NCBI RefSeq assembly: GCF_004769235.1
Contig: NZ_RQFG01000001.1
Location: 62,001 to 126,000, forward strand
Direction: 5' to 3'
DNA: 64,000 bases
From: Leptospira kanakyensis
GTDB taxonomy: Bacteria; Spirochaetota; Leptospiria; Leptospirales; Leptospiraceae
In this document: positions 54,501-63,194 of the stretch, in pieces
How positions within the stretch are numbered: position 1 is the first letter of the stretch
Layout: each line of letters opens with the position of its first letter
Made by a program: the position numbers and the translations under genes
Notes under the pieces: model-generated
The model's input: only the letters and a program-made list of their open reading frames with translations
What the model was told of the DNA's origin: nothing
Databases searched by the model: none

Positions 54501-54643
54501 ATGAAATTGGTTCTGATATCCAGAGACCAATGGCAACTGTCATCGTAGGTGGATTGTTATTTACCCTGATCATTGGTAATTTCACAATCCCTCTACTCTG
54601 TTACTTAAATGAACAAAGAAAACTACGTAATGAAAAGATCTAA
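51524..54643 (+). CDS. Heavy-metal-type RND efflux transporter
   Basis: Inner-membrane proton-driven pump of 1039 residues, HME (CzcA/CusA) branch. Family text includes HLKIDAYPDVSDTEV near 32. The proton-relay segment with Asp, Asp and Glu (IDFGIIVDSSIVIIEG) lies near 395-410, and ELDEGAINFRCKLPTGIHLD near 560. The relay motif matches that of metal exporters. The metal cannot be assigned: I did not map CusA-type methionines. It forms an operon with the upstream adaptor and the overlapping outer-membrane gene. Confidence 0.93.
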   Translation: MGFINFSLKNSPIVLFGFIMICVFGIYSVTHLKIDAYPDVSDTEVIVITKFDGRASSEVEKLVSIPLERALTGIPGLTTTRSQSIFGLSVIRLTFKDHTDEYFARNQVNERLKSIQLPEGTEVPELGPLTSPVGEILRYAVEGDGMPTMELRSIQDWELAPRIQQIQGVADVITFGGDIKEYQIEINPINQDKYNVFLRDLVFAIEENNANTGGNIFKHGNQAIPVRALGAIENEKDIENIIVTEKKDVPIYVKDIGKVRVIPHPPKGILGYRLKSGKEVNSGVQGIIMMRKGENPSEVLKLVKEKIKSLEGFLKNKGIRIRILYDREELVSNTLKTVVRTMTEGITIVMIVLIFLLGNYRVALAVALTIPFSLLFSFCLMHLIEIPANLLSLGAIDFGIIVDSSIVIIEGIIATITISSLTKKKSSLNELILRSSGHTEKEVFFSIAVILCAYLPIFLFERVEGKLFKPMAFGLAFTLIGALLFSLTVLPVIFSRFFQEEHRRQTKEFFILTHARSYFIDFLHSFLEHSQKIISRIYIVVIVLLCFIFWGLGTEFLPELDEGAINFRCKLPTGIHLDRTANVANLLREVVGEFPEAKVIITQSGRNDDGTDPFGPNRIEGLITLEDYSKWKTVHSKSELLELLKGKFERAVPGAKFSFSQPILDNVAEAVTGSAADLSIQLSGRDVSVLWQKATEIESALEKVHGVSAIGIEQEGPNTELVISIDREAAARAGINFSDIQDITEIAIGGKEISKLYLDNHIYNITVRYPEEYRTSVNSIGNINIKSKYESKYPLSSVAKLELKEMPAKIARKNGTRMVSVWINIEGRDQGGFVNEAKKIVENQIKLPTDVEIQWGGQFENLTRASKRLMVAVPLTFAIILFILYLMFHNISDSLLVMSSIPVAALGGLSFLFIRGMHFNVSSGVGLISLFGISIMGGVLFVSNFNHEKENRPIKDKETLKELLLHVSEIQFRPRFLTLTTAIIGLLPAMLTNEIGSDIQRPMATVIVGGLLFTLIIGNFTIPLLCYLNEQRKLRNEKI

Positions 54644-55916
54644 ACACAAATCTAATCTTACTTTAGTATGGTTTTTCTTTGTCTGCATTTCTGTTGTTTT
54701 GCCCGTTTCATCAAAAGAAAAAACTAAAAAAGAATTTAGTTTTGACCAAGCCATTCAATTTGCTTTGAAGAACAACAAACAAGTGGCAATTGCTAAATAC
54801 GAAATTGAGTTTAGCAAAGCGGATCGAATCACCGCGGGCCTTCGCCCGAATCCATTTTTAAACATAGTGGCCGATGTTTTACCTTTTAATCCAAACTCAA
54901 AACAATTTGATCCGAATAGAAACCAATACGGAGTTAGTCTAGGTTTTGTATACGAAACAGAAAACAAAAGAGAAGAAAGGATCAACGTTGCGAACAAAAA
55001 ACTAAAGATGGAAGAATTAATTTTTCTAGAATCACTTAGAAAAACATCATTAGGAACAGGAAATTTATTCATCGCAACACTTGCCGCAAGAGAACGATAT
55101 TTGTTAGCAGAAGAAAATTATAAAAACCTGGTCAATATCGTTGAAATCAATAAAATTAGATTCAAAAAAGAAGATATATCCAAATTAGAATTATTACGTT
55201 CGGAAGTGGCACAAGACCAGTATGCAGTGGCAAAAGTATCTGCCCAAGTTGATTACCTAAAATTAAAAAATGAACTCATTGTTGTTTTGGGATTAAATCC
55301 AGCAGATATTGACATTGTCCTTTCGGGGAATTTGGACTCACTTAAATTATTCCCGTTAATCGATTCTGAAAAATTATTAAAATTAGCAACATTAGGAAGG
55401 CCTGATTATTTGGCTTTGGTCAATGCGGAAGATGTGGCCTTGGCCAATTTCAAATTACAGAAAGCAAACGCAGTTCCTAATGTTAATATTCTTTTCGACT
55501 CGCTTGTCCAACAAAACCAATATATGTACGGAATGTCCGTCAATATGGAACTACCAGTTTTTTCAAGAAACCAAGGTGAGATAGCCAAAAGCCAATCAAC
55601 AAGAGACCAAGCGGCACTCTTCCGAGAAGAGTTGTATTTAAACTTAGCAAAAGAAATGGCGATTACCGAAGAAGAATTAAAAGTCAGATTTGAAGCTTTA
55701 GAGCAGATGCGCCAGATTTCTTTATTAAAATCACAACAAGCTGTAAAAATTGTAGAGTTAGCCTATAAAGGTGGTGGTTCTACCTTACTTGAGTTTTTAG
55801 ATACAACAAGATCTTACAATGAAACAAGGCTTAAATACATTGATGCCTTAGTGGAATATGAAAGAGCTTTGTTGAATTTAAAATACATTGCTGGTTTTGA
55901 TTATGAACAAAGCTGA
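54609..55916 (+). CDS. TolC-family outer-membrane efflux protein
   Basis: Outer-membrane channel of the pump, 435 residues. A signal peptide (from the ATG at 54609 or, better, 54630, MKRSKHKSN) is followed by the OEP domain with two alpha-helical repeats. Typical text: FDQAIQFALKNNKQVAIAKY, GLRPNPFLNIVAD, AYKGGGSTLLEFLDTTRSYN. It overlaps the RND gene's end by 35 bases if the first ATG is used. The adaptor-pump-channel order gives a complete CBA-type efflux system. Confidence 0.9.
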   Translation: MNKENYVMKRSKHKSNLTLVWFFFVCISVVLPVSSKEKTKKEFSFDQAIQFALKNNKQVAIAKYEIEFSKADRITAGLRPNPFLNIVADVLPFNPNSKQFDPNRNQYGVSLGFVYETENKREERINVANKKLKMEELIFLESLRKTSLGTGNLFIATLAARERYLLAEENYKNLVNIVEINKIRFKKEDISKLELLRSEVAQDQYAVAKVSAQVDYLKLKNELIVVLGLNPADIDIVLSGNLDSLKLFPLIDSEKLLKLATLGRPDYLALVNAEDVALANFKLQKANAVPNVNILFDSLVQQNQYMYGMSVNMELPVFSRNQGEIAKSQSTRDQAALFREELYLNLAKEMAITEEELKVRFEALEQMRQISLLKSQQAVKIVELAYKGGGSTLLEFLDTTRSYNETRLKYIDALVEYERALLNLKYIAGFDYEQS

Positions 55917-55930
55917 ATTGAACTTTCGAA

Positions 55931-56632
55931 TCAATTACGAGCATTCATGTTTATTTCTTTCAAAATTTCAAAGCGAAGGGTTGTAAACTCGGTATGGAAA
56001 TCTTTTCGATTTCTTTCCACCATTGCCTCTTTATGTTCTAATCCATCTTTTTCAGAATCCATTCCATGAACCATGTCGATCATATCCTTTTCCGAATTCC
56101 AAATGCTGAAGGTTAAAAAATTACGAAAAGGACGAAAGGCAGCAAATGCGATTTTTTTTCCAGGATGATCCCTTACCTGTTTCTCCACAGGTTTTCCCCA
56201 TTTCGTAAATCGAAAAAGTTGTGAAATTTTCAATCGTGCCAGAGTGATGGCGATCACTGGTTTTGCTAAGTCCACATTCTTTGGATAGAGAGTTGCGGAA
56301 TCTAATTCTTTGATTTTCCCCCATCGCCGATACAATCGCAATCGAATCTGCCACCCAAAGCGCATGGGATCCCTTGGAGATAAATTTAAAAACAAATCCA
56401 AATCCTCTTCGGATTTCCAAAAAGCTACCAACACAACCCGCGAAAAAAAATAACGATTTTTTGATAAAATCGATTCACCTAATTGCATAGGAAGCAATGT
56501 TTCCGCATGGATGAGGCCTTTTACTTTCTTTCGTTTTAGATAAAAAAATAAATAGTATGGCAGTTTATAAAATGGCAATTCAAACTGATGGAAACTAAAA
56601 ATTTCTTGTGTATGAAATTGTATCTCTGACAT
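55931..56632 (-). CDS. Uncharacterised protein with monooxygenase-like features
   Basis: A 233-residue soluble protein. Repeated text (FFSRVVLVAFWKSEEDLDLF and NFLTFSIWNSEKDMIDMVHG) resembles two halves of a dimeric alpha/beta-barrel as in CrtA-like or ABM-type monooxygenases. I cannot confirm this. It has no signal peptide. It points away from the plus-strand genes on each side and has no operon partner. Confidence 0.5.
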   Translation of the reverse strand: MSEIQFHTQEIFSFHQFELPFYKLPYYLFFYLKRKKVKGLIHAETLLPMQLGESILSKNRYFFSRVVLVAFWKSEEDLDLFLNLSPRDPMRFGWQIRLRLYRRWGKIKELDSATLYPKNVDLAKPVIAITLARLKISQLFRFTKWGKPVEKQVRDHPGKKIAFAAFRPFRNFLTFSIWNSEKDMIDMVHGMDSEKDGLEHKEAMVERNRKDFHTEFTTLRFEILKEINMNARN

Positions 56633-56646
56633 TTTTACTCTACGTT

Positions 56647-57453
56647 ATGTATGAAAATTTTTTATTACTCGGTATCCTTTGTTTTGGATATCTAATTGCA
56701 CCATTTTTTACCAATCGATTCTTCTTAAATCAATCAAAAGTATATACACGTTTTCACTTAATTTCCATTACTCTTTTGATTTTGGCAATCTACTTTAGAA
56801 TTCCGAAGTTATCCTTTGTATGGATTCTTTTTTCTGGATTTGGAATGATTTTGTTCTATAAAATCCATCGAAATGTTTTATTTCAGTTTAATACCTGGAT
56901 CAAATTTTTCCCTTTAGGATTTAGTTCCATTTCCTCAGTTTGGTTCTTTTGTGGAACTAACGAATGCAGCTTACTTGGTTACAACACAACCTGGAGTTAT
57001 TATGCGGCCATTCATAGTTGTTACATTGGTTGGTTATTTTTATCGGGAGTTATTTTTCTTTTTGCAAAAAACCAAGAACAAAAAACAGGAAATTTTCTTA
57101 TATTAACAATTGTTATCTTATTTTTAATGATTGCTTTCGGAATCTACGGAAACCCTAATCTAAAGAAATTCGGTGTGATCGGATATTTGTTTCTATTACC
57201 TTTTTCACTGATTCATTCAAATATATTATTCCAAAATCAAAATTCCATTTCGAGAATTTTGGCTAGATCTAGTCTTTTTTTCCTTTGTTTAACCCTGTTA
57301 CTCGCCACTTTGAATGAATTTTATATTGGATTTCCCAAATATATTTTAGGATATCCTTTGATGGTGGTGTTTCATGGAAGTATTAACGCATTCATAGTGA
57401 TCCCTTGTTTTTTGGGATCCATTGCTTTTGCATCATTTAAAATTCAAAACTAG
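56647..57453 (+). CDS. YndJ-like membrane protein
   Basis: Integral membrane protein of 268 residues with about eight helices. The C-terminal motif PLMVVFHGSINAFIVIP resembles the HGxxNA of YndJ family proteins. The function of the family is not known to me. I chose ATG 56647, because the upstream ATG at 56608 would overlap the divergent gene by 25 bases. It is followed by the convergent TauE-like gene. Confidence 0.6.
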   Translation: MYENFLLLGILCFGYLIAPFFTNRFFLNQSKVYTRFHLISITLLILAIYFRIPKLSFVWILFSGFGMILFYKIHRNVLFQFNTWIKFFPLGFSSISSVWFFCGTNECSLLGYNTTWSYYAAIHSCYIGWLFLSGVIFLFAKNQEQKTGNFLILTIVILFLMIAFGIYGNPNLKKFGVIGYLFLLPFSLIHSNILFQNQNSISRILARSSLFFLCLTLLLATLNEFYIGFPKYILGYPLMVVFHGSINAFIVIPCFLGSIAFASFKIQN

Positions 57454-57494
57454 ATTTTCACTTGAATCGGTGGTTGAATATTCGCTAAGAAATA

Positions 57495-58529
57495 TCAAAA
57501 ATCATATTTTTCAATCAACACTTGATCCTTAAAATAATATGCTTCATAGGACTGAGAACCGATGGCATAAACCACTTCAACTACAATTTGATCCGCTTCC
57601 GGATGACGACTTTTTATCAATTGTTGGTTTTCCTCTGTTAATTCCGAAATCGGAATTACTTGTTCGAATTCAAAGCCTTCATCATAACTTAATTCAAATG
57701 CATACTCTCCATTGAGCCATTTCAATTTAGTTTCGATACCGTTCTCTTTCGAACTGGCGAGAAGTTCTCCCCCATTTTGTACCACAAGATGGGAACCAGA
57801 ATCACCAAGCATAAAAAAACCAGATACAAACATGGCGCAGTAACCTATTTTTTTGAAAAACAGATCACTCAACCTAGGCAACACCCATTTCATAAACCAA
57901 GTAGACAACAAGGCAGAAACTGCAATGGAAAATCCAACAGAGATGACTTTCATTGAAATCAATCCGAACAAAGTATAAAGCACAATCTTGATTAAATGTA
58001 GAATCACTTCGTTCGCCGCCCTGGTTGCGATGATTTCTTCTTTGGTAAGGCCATAACGAAAATAAAATTTGTTGAATAACAATCCCACGGCACCCGTAAA
58101 CCCTGATAAAAAACCAGCCATAAACCCTATACAAGTGATCTTCAATGGAGATAGTTTTCTAACTTCCGAAACTTCCTCCTGCTTTTTAAAAAGCAAAGGA
58201 AGATTGCTCACAAGGAAAATTCCCAAAACAATTTCCAAATACAATGGATTCACAAACTTTAACAACCAGGCACCTAAAAAAACTGCTGGCAGAGCCGCGG
58301 GAATGAACCACCTTACAATAGGCCAATAGATATTTTGACGAAAAACAATGATCCTTGAAGAAGAACTCGTGAAGGATCCAATGGATAACGCTGCAGGAAC
58401 TTGAGTGATAGGAAGAAAACTACCCAGGATAGGAATTAGCATCAGGCCGGCACCACCACCACAAATAGCACTGATGGCAAAAGCAATAAAACTAGAAACA
58501 AATACAATAGATAAAGTCACTAACATCAT
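57495..58529 (-). CDS. TauE/SafE-family permease with C-terminal extension
   Basis: Membrane permease (sulfite/organic anion export family) with about eight helices in the first 250 residues. Typical text: FAISAICGGGAGLMLIPIL near residue 16 and GFMAGFLSGFTGAVGLLFNK near 138. A C-terminal soluble domain of about 95 residues (from LVVQNGGELLASSKENGI) with acidic segments and the end DQVLIEKYDF is added. TauE proteins normally end soon after the last helix. I use the ATG at 58529; an upstream ATG at 58628 would add 33 residues that do not fit the family. Confidence 0.8.
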   Translation of the reverse strand: MMLVTLSIVFVSSFIAFAISAICGGGAGLMLIPILGSFLPITQVPAALSIGSFTSSSSRIIVFRQNIYWPIVRWFIPAALPAVFLGAWLLKFVNPLYLEIVLGIFLVSNLPLLFKKQEEVSEVRKLSPLKITCIGFMAGFLSGFTGAVGLLFNKFYFRYGLTKEEIIATRAANEVILHLIKIVLYTLFGLISMKVISVGFSIAVSALLSTWFMKWVLPRLSDLFFKKIGYCAMFVSGFFMLGDSGSHLVVQNGGELLASSKENGIETKLKWLNGEYAFELSYDEGFEFEQVIPISELTEENQQLIKSRHPEADQIVVEVVYAIGSQSYEAYYFKDQVLIEKYDF

Positions 58530-58719
58530 GGTTACATCGTTCAAAAGTGAAAAAGAAGCTCTTAAACGTTTTAAATAAAGGTTATGGTCTATATAAAAAG
58601 AAAACCAAAAATTATCAATCTGAAACATTCCTCCGTCGTTTGTTAAAACTCGGTATCAATTCGATGACTCTGTGATCCTTGCGTTTGAATTCTTTCAATA
58701 GTAATGGTTATGAAAAAAG

Positions 58720-58747
58720 TTGACACCCTTAACATTTGATATAAAAT
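58720..58747 (+). promoter_or_regulatory. Promoter of the CAP-domain gene
   Basis: TTGACA (58720-58725) and TAAAAT (58742-58747) are separated by 16 bases. The ATG of the CAP gene lies 63 bases downstream of the -10 element. Confidence 0.5.
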
Positions 58748-58809
58748 GAGCGCCTATCTTTTGAGTTCAATGTCCCTATTCTCAAAATTTTGTCGCAGGT
58801 AAAAAAACT

Positions 58810-59808
58810 ATGAAATTTTTTTCAGCCCTAACTCTTCACTCAGTTGTATTTGTTTTTTATTTTCCTGCCTATTCGCAAACGTTTTCGATTTCAGAATCTG
58901 AGTATCAAAAAAGAGGACTAAAGATTTTAGAAACAATTTTACAGGCGAACCAATTTCCCTCTCCGAAACTTGATCCCAAATTAAATCTCGCAGCAGAAAA
59001 ACACGGAGACTATTTATCCCTCAATCAAAATACAGATATTAAAATTGATAGCCAAATGGAAACCATTGATTGGGTTCATAACGAAAGGGAAGGTCTTCCC
59101 GGGTTCATTGGAAAAACTCCTCAAGACCAAGCTCTAGCAGTCGGATTCAAACCTGACACCGGTTGTTATGTCGGAAACACAGTCTTACCTTTGATGAAAA
59201 AAGATCATAGGGAATCACCAGAATTTTTGTTTAGAGGACTACTCGATACTCCCTTTCACAGATCAATGGTTCTACACCCAGCAATTCAACGAATTGGTAT
59301 GAAGAGAGTTTCTTATGAAAACGGAAAATATATTTTAGTTTTTTTTGCTGAATATTGTCTTTCTGGTAAAAAACCGGCCTTTGTCCATTATCCAGTCTCA
59401 AACGAAGATCAAATTCGCCTTCGAATGCATCCTGAATTACCAAATCCATTTCCACAGTTACAGTATCTTTCTTATTCAACAGCAATCACCGTACAGCTGT
59501 TTTTTGATGATAACCCAGAAACAGAATTGTTTTGGGAAGAGGCAGTTCTCTTGGATTCAAAAGGAAAATCTGTCCCTATTAGCACCTTAAGTTTAACCAA
59601 CCCACCTCCCGATACGAAAGATTTTTTAAAAAGTATGAAGTTTGTCGCTTTTGTTGCAAACGAACCATTCTCACCTAATACAGAATATACGGTAAAAACA
59701 AAAGTAAAAAATCAATCAGGGAAAATAGTCTTCCAGAAAACTTGGAAGTTCCGAACAGAATCGGAAGATTCATTTTTTAAGACTTTTGCCCCGCAAGATC
59801 CGGAATGA
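58810..59808 (+). CDS. CAP-domain (SCP-like) secreted protein
   Basis: Secreted protein of 332 residues with a signal peptide (residues 1-22). The CAP/SCP fold covers about residues 40-185. KHGDYLSLNQNTD and DWVHNEREGLPGFIGKTPQD carry the family histidine and Glu, and LDTPFHRSMVLHPAIQRIGM carries the second histidine. The C-terminal part is a beta domain (about 200-320) with PFSPNTEYTVKTKVKNQSGK, an Ig-like text. Role unknown. A plausible promoter lies upstream. Confidence 0.85.
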   Translation: MKFFSALTLHSVVFVFYFPAYSQTFSISESEYQKRGLKILETILQANQFPSPKLDPKLNLAAEKHGDYLSLNQNTDIKIDSQMETIDWVHNEREGLPGFIGKTPQDQALAVGFKPDTGCYVGNTVLPLMKKDHRESPEFLFRGLLDTPFHRSMVLHPAIQRIGMKRVSYENGKYILVFFAEYCLSGKKPAFVHYPVSNEDQIRLRMHPELPNPFPQLQYLSYSTAITVQLFFDDNPETELFWEEAVLLDSKGKSVPISTLSLTNPPPDTKDFLKSMKFVAFVANEPFSPNTEYTVKTKVKNQSGKIVFQKTWKFRTESEDSFFKTFAPQDPE

Positions 59809-60140
59809 AGATAAGAATTAAGTCATAGGATCACAAGAAACTAGGATGATCTTTAAAATGCGATTACTGTGAAAAAGCGAAATGATTTTGAATAAAATCT
59901 AGGAAATTGCGAAGTGGGTTGTGGGATTCGAGCGGTTAGGGTATAGGGGAAATTCGCACAGCCCACGAGCCACTCCCCTCCACCCTAACTCGGGCGGGGG
60001 ATTTTGGACTCACCCCCACATTATGTCACATTCTACCATTCCCCCACGACCCCGCTGGCAGATGCCGGGCGTAAGCGAACAACGCCTATATACTCAAGTG
60101 ACTCAAGCGTTTCATTGGTTTTCTATTTAAAGAAAAAGTA
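59809..60140. other. GC-rich structured intergenic region
   Basis: About 330 bases without a gene. From about 59911 to 60086 it is much more GC-rich than its neighbours. It contains a long hairpin: TTAGGGT and AGGGGA (59936-59950) pair with TCCCCT and ACCCTAA (59974-59988), extended by CGAG/CTCG (59929-59932 and 59989-59992). Alternative pairing of AGTGGG with CCCAC stretches is possible. A second hairpin is GGCGT/ACGCC at 60068-60086. It may be a repeat element, a small RNA or a remnant. I found no second copy here. Confidence 0.55.
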
Positions 60141-60767
60141 TTACCAATACACTTCCAAAAATGATTTTTCATTTTTTCTTATCTGTTCAAATTCAAAAAT
60201 CTCTTTTGAATGTTTTAGAGTGATATCAATATCATCCCAACCGTTCCGGATGCGATTGACAGAAGCTGAATCCAAATGGAAGTGAAATGTTTGTTCTCCC
60301 GCTTGCACTTCCGATGTTTCTAAATTGATTCGAATTTGAGATCCAGAATTTTTAGAAACCCACTCACCAAGAAAATGAATTTCTTCTTCTTTCAAACGAA
60401 CAAGAGCAATTCCATTCTTCGCAGAATTAATGGAGAATATATCGGCGAAGGAAGGTGCCAAAATCGCTCTGAATCCGAAATCAGAAAGAGCCCAAGGTGC
60501 ATGTTCTCTGCTCGAACCACAGCCAAAATTTTTCCCAGCGATAAGCACACTTGCATTTGTAAATCCTTCCTGGTTCAAAATGAAATCTGGATTTGGAATC
60601 TTTCCTTCTAAGTCTAAATACCTCCAATCATAAAATAAATGTTTTCCAAAACCCTTTTTATCGATTAGTTTCATAAATTGTTTTGGAAGTATTTGGTCTG
60701 TATCAATATCCTCTCTCGGGATTGATACGGCAACTCCCGTATGGATTGTCCAATTTTCTACGCTCAT
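60141..60767 (-). CDS. leuD: 3-Isopropylmalate dehydratase small subunit
   Basis: Small subunit of isopropylmalate isomerase, which interconverts 2- and 3-isopropylmalate in leucine synthesis. Motifs: [12 protein letters not shown] near 20 and [17 protein letters not shown] near 73. The length of 208 residues is normal. The start overlaps the leuC stop by four bases, so the operon is leuCD. Confidence 0.95.
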   Translation of the reverse strand: MSVENWTIHTGVAVSIPREDIDTDQILPKQFMKLIDKKGFGKHLFYDWRYLDLEGKIPNPDFILNQEGFTNASVLIAGKNFGCGSSREHAPWALSDFGFRAILAPSFADIFSINSAKNGIALVRLKEEEIHFLGEWVSKNSGSQIRINLETSEVQAGEQTFHFHLDSASVNRIRNGWDDIDITLKHSKEIFEFEQIRKNEKSFLEVYW

Positions 60768-62167
60768 ACCAATTTCCTCACATCTGTAAATTTTCCAGTC
60801 ACTGCAGCAGCTGCTGCCATAGAAGGACTGACTAAATGAGTTCTTCCTCCTCTACCTTGTCTTCCTTCGAAGTTCCGGTTAGAAGTAGATGCACATCTTT
60901 CACCCGGTTTTAATACATCATCGTTCATCGCAAGGCAAAGGGAACAACCTGGCTCTCGCCATTCGAATCCAGCTTCTAAAAATATTTGATCCAAACCTTC
61001 CGATTCCGCCTGCCGTTTCACTCTACCGGAACCTGGCACCACCAATGCTTGCACTCTTGGATGAACCTTTTTGCCTCGAGCCACCTCTGCAGCAGATCGT
61101 AAGTCCTCTATCCTTGAATTGGTACAAGAGCCGATAAACACCTTATCGATGTTAATCTCAGAAATGGGAGTTCCAGGTTTTAAATCCATATATTCCAATG
61201 CATTTTTTGCAGTTTCTCTTTCTCGTTTCTCTTGGAAATCATCAGAATTTGGTATCACTCCTGTGATGGATAAAGTCTGGGATGGATTGGTTCCCCAAGT
61301 CACCTGAGGTTCTATTTTAGAAATATCCAATTCGATCATCGCGTCAAAAACGGCATCTCTATCAGTGAAGAATGTTTTCCAATATTTTACTGCCTCTTCA
61401 AAACTTTCTCCTTTTGGGATTAACTTTTTATCTTTCAAATAATCAAATGTAATTTGGTCTGGTGCGATGAGACTTGCCCTTGCGCCAGCTTCGATACTCA
61501 TATTACAAAGTGTCATTCGCCCTTCCATAGAAAGAGAACGAATCCATTCACCCGAATATTCTAAAGTGTAACCCCTCCCACCGGAAGTTCCCATTTTTGT
61601 TATGAGTGCAAGAACGATATCTTTTGCAGTGATACCAAATCCAGGTTTCCCAACAAATTGAACTAACATCGATTTTGTTTTTGCCTGTTTCAAGGTTTGT
61701 GTTGCAAGCACATGTTCTACTTCACTAGTCCCTATTCCAAAAGCCAATGCGCCAAAGGCCCCATGAGTGGCTGTATGAGAATCCCCGCATACGATTACTG
61801 ATCCAGGGATCGTAAATCCTAACTCAGGACCTAAAACATGGACGATTCCTTGTTCGGGATCTTCCGGACCAAACAAATGAATTCCGAAATCGTTGCAGTT
61901 TTTCTCCATTGTATCAATCTGCAACCTGGAGACTGGCCCCGCGGCATCTCTGTTTTTACGATCTCTTGTGGAAACATTATGATCCACAACTCCGAATGTC
62001 AGATCCTTTCTTCTTACATCTCTGTTTTTAGTTCTTAATCCTTCAAATGCTTGGGCAGATGTCACCTCATGTAAGATATGCCGATCCACATATAAAATAG
62101 ATTCAGAATCTGAATTCTCTAAAATCTTATGACTTTCCCAAATTTTATCGTAAAGAGTTTGTCCCAT
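60764..62167 (-). CDS. leuC: 3-Isopropylmalate dehydratase large subunit
   Basis: Iron-sulfur (4Fe-4S) large subunit of isopropylmalate isomerase, 467 residues. The cluster cysteines are visible in [13 protein letters not shown] and [11 protein letters not shown]. Other motifs are [20 protein letters not shown] and the arginine-containing C-terminus ([20 protein letters not shown]). It is the first gene of leuCD and is divergent from a LysR gene, its likely regulator. Confidence 0.96.
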   Translation of the reverse strand: MGQTLYDKIWESHKILENSDSESILYVDRHILHEVTSAQAFEGLRTKNRDVRRKDLTFGVVDHNVSTRDRKNRDAAGPVSRLQIDTMEKNCNDFGIHLFGPEDPEQGIVHVLGPELGFTIPGSVIVCGDSHTATHGAFGALAFGIGTSEVEHVLATQTLKQAKTKSMLVQFVGKPGFGITAKDIVLALITKMGTSGGRGYTLEYSGEWIRSLSMEGRMTLCNMSIEAGARASLIAPDQITFDYLKDKKLIPKGESFEEAVKYWKTFFTDRDAVFDAMIELDISKIEPQVTWGTNPSQTLSITGVIPNSDDFQEKRERETAKNALEYMDLKPGTPISEINIDKVFIGSCTNSRIEDLRSAAEVARGKKVHPRVQALVVPGSGRVKRQAESEGLDQIFLEAGFEWREPGCSLCLAMNDDVLKPGERCASTSNRNFEGRQGRGGRTHLVSPSMAAAAAVTGKFTDVRKLV

Positions 62168-62188
62168 ATTTTCCTCTTGGTAAATAAG

Positions 62189-62252
62189 ATATCAAATTTA
62201 CTGATATAATGCAAATAAATTGGTTTTATAAAATATATAACTAAAAGTTATA
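62189..62252. promoter_or_regulatory. Inverted repeats between leuC and the LysR gene
   Basis: Two inverted repeats lie in the 92-base gap. ATATCA (62189-62194) pairs with TGATAT (62202-62207), and TATAACT (62236-62242) pairs with AGTTATA (62246-62252) with a three-base spacer. The latter contains a T-N11-A pattern that LysR-type regulators prefer. They are good candidates for LysR binding sites. Confidence 0.55.
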
Positions 62253-62259
62253 AGTCTAT

Positions 62260-63162
62260 ATGGAATTCAGACAGATCATTTATTTTCTGGAAATCTCAGA
62301 ATCGGGCACATTCCAAAAGGCTGCGTCGCGGCTGGGATTAACACAACCCGCACTCTCTAGACAGATTTTCCTTTTAGAAAAAGAATTAGGAGTCACAGTC
62401 TTGGAAAGAGGAGGAAGGTCAGTTCGCCTAACTCATGAAGGAGAAAGATTCTATCAGTATTCAGTTCGTATGAAAGAGTTATGGGAAGAAATACAAAACG
62501 GCTTTTCCAAAGAAAATGAACTAAAAGGTAACTTTTCCATTTCCGCGGGAGGAACAGTTTCTGCTTGGATCTTACCTCAAATCTTAAAAGATATCCTAAA
62601 AACAAAACCAGGACTTTCTCTATCCGTAAGGGAAGGAGATGCATCCGAAACTAAGGACGCAGTTTTAAAAGGAGAAGTAGACCTTGGGATTTTGACCGGT
62701 CCTGTTGCAGAACCTAGTCTGAATGTTCTAGAATTTTTATCCGATAGAATCTTTCCTGTAGCAGCAAAGGATCATCCCATCTTTCTAAAAAAGAAAATCA
62801 GAATGGAAGATTTAAAAAAACAATCCTTTGTATTCTTCCATCCAGGTTCAGCTCTGAGAAAAGCAGTAGAGAAGAAGATCAAATCTTTTTCAAAAGAATT
62901 TGGTTCGAACATCGCCATGGAACTGAGAAGTGTAGAATCCGTGATCAAATCATTGGAAGCGGGACTTGGGATCGGTTTTTTATCCGAATATTCCATCAGT
63001 CCAAAACTGGAAAAAATTAAATTTGAAGACTGGAATGCAGAAAGAAAATTTTATCTCTGTTATCGCAAAAAATCAGGACCAGGACTTACGATGCTTGCTG
63101 AAGAAATTTTAAGATCCGCAGAGAAATGGAAATCCCAAAAGGAAAAATCCTCCCTTTCTTAA
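62260..63162 (+). CDS. LysR-family transcriptional regulator
   Basis: A 300-residue regulator. The N-terminal winged helix-turn-helix is FLEISESGTFQKAASRLGLT, continuing QPALSRQIFLLEKELGVTVL. The C-terminal effector domain covers about 90-290 (ISAGGTVSAWILPQIL). It is divergent from leuCD with inverted repeats in the gap. The standard LysR arrangement would have it activating leuCD; the effector is unknown, perhaps a leucine-pathway intermediate. Confidence 0.92.
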   Translation: MEFRQIIYFLEISESGTFQKAASRLGLTQPALSRQIFLLEKELGVTVLERGGRSVRLTHEGERFYQYSVRMKELWEEIQNGFSKENELKGNFSISAGGTVSAWILPQILKDILKTKPGLSLSVREGDASETKDAVLKGEVDLGILTGPVAEPSLNVLEFLSDRIFPVAAKDHPIFLKKKIRMEDLKKQSFVFFHPGSALRKAVEKKIKSFSKEFGSNIAMELRSVESVIKSLEAGLGIGFLSEYSISPKLEKIKFEDWNAERKFYLCYRKKSGPGLTMLAEEILRSAEKWKSQKEKSSLS

Positions 63163-63194
63163 GAGGAAAGGAAGATCTTTCTTTTTTCTCTGAA

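Noticed and set aside
59929..60086. Integron attC site
   Set aside because: The core sites expected of attC are not clear and there is no integrase or cassette array nearby.
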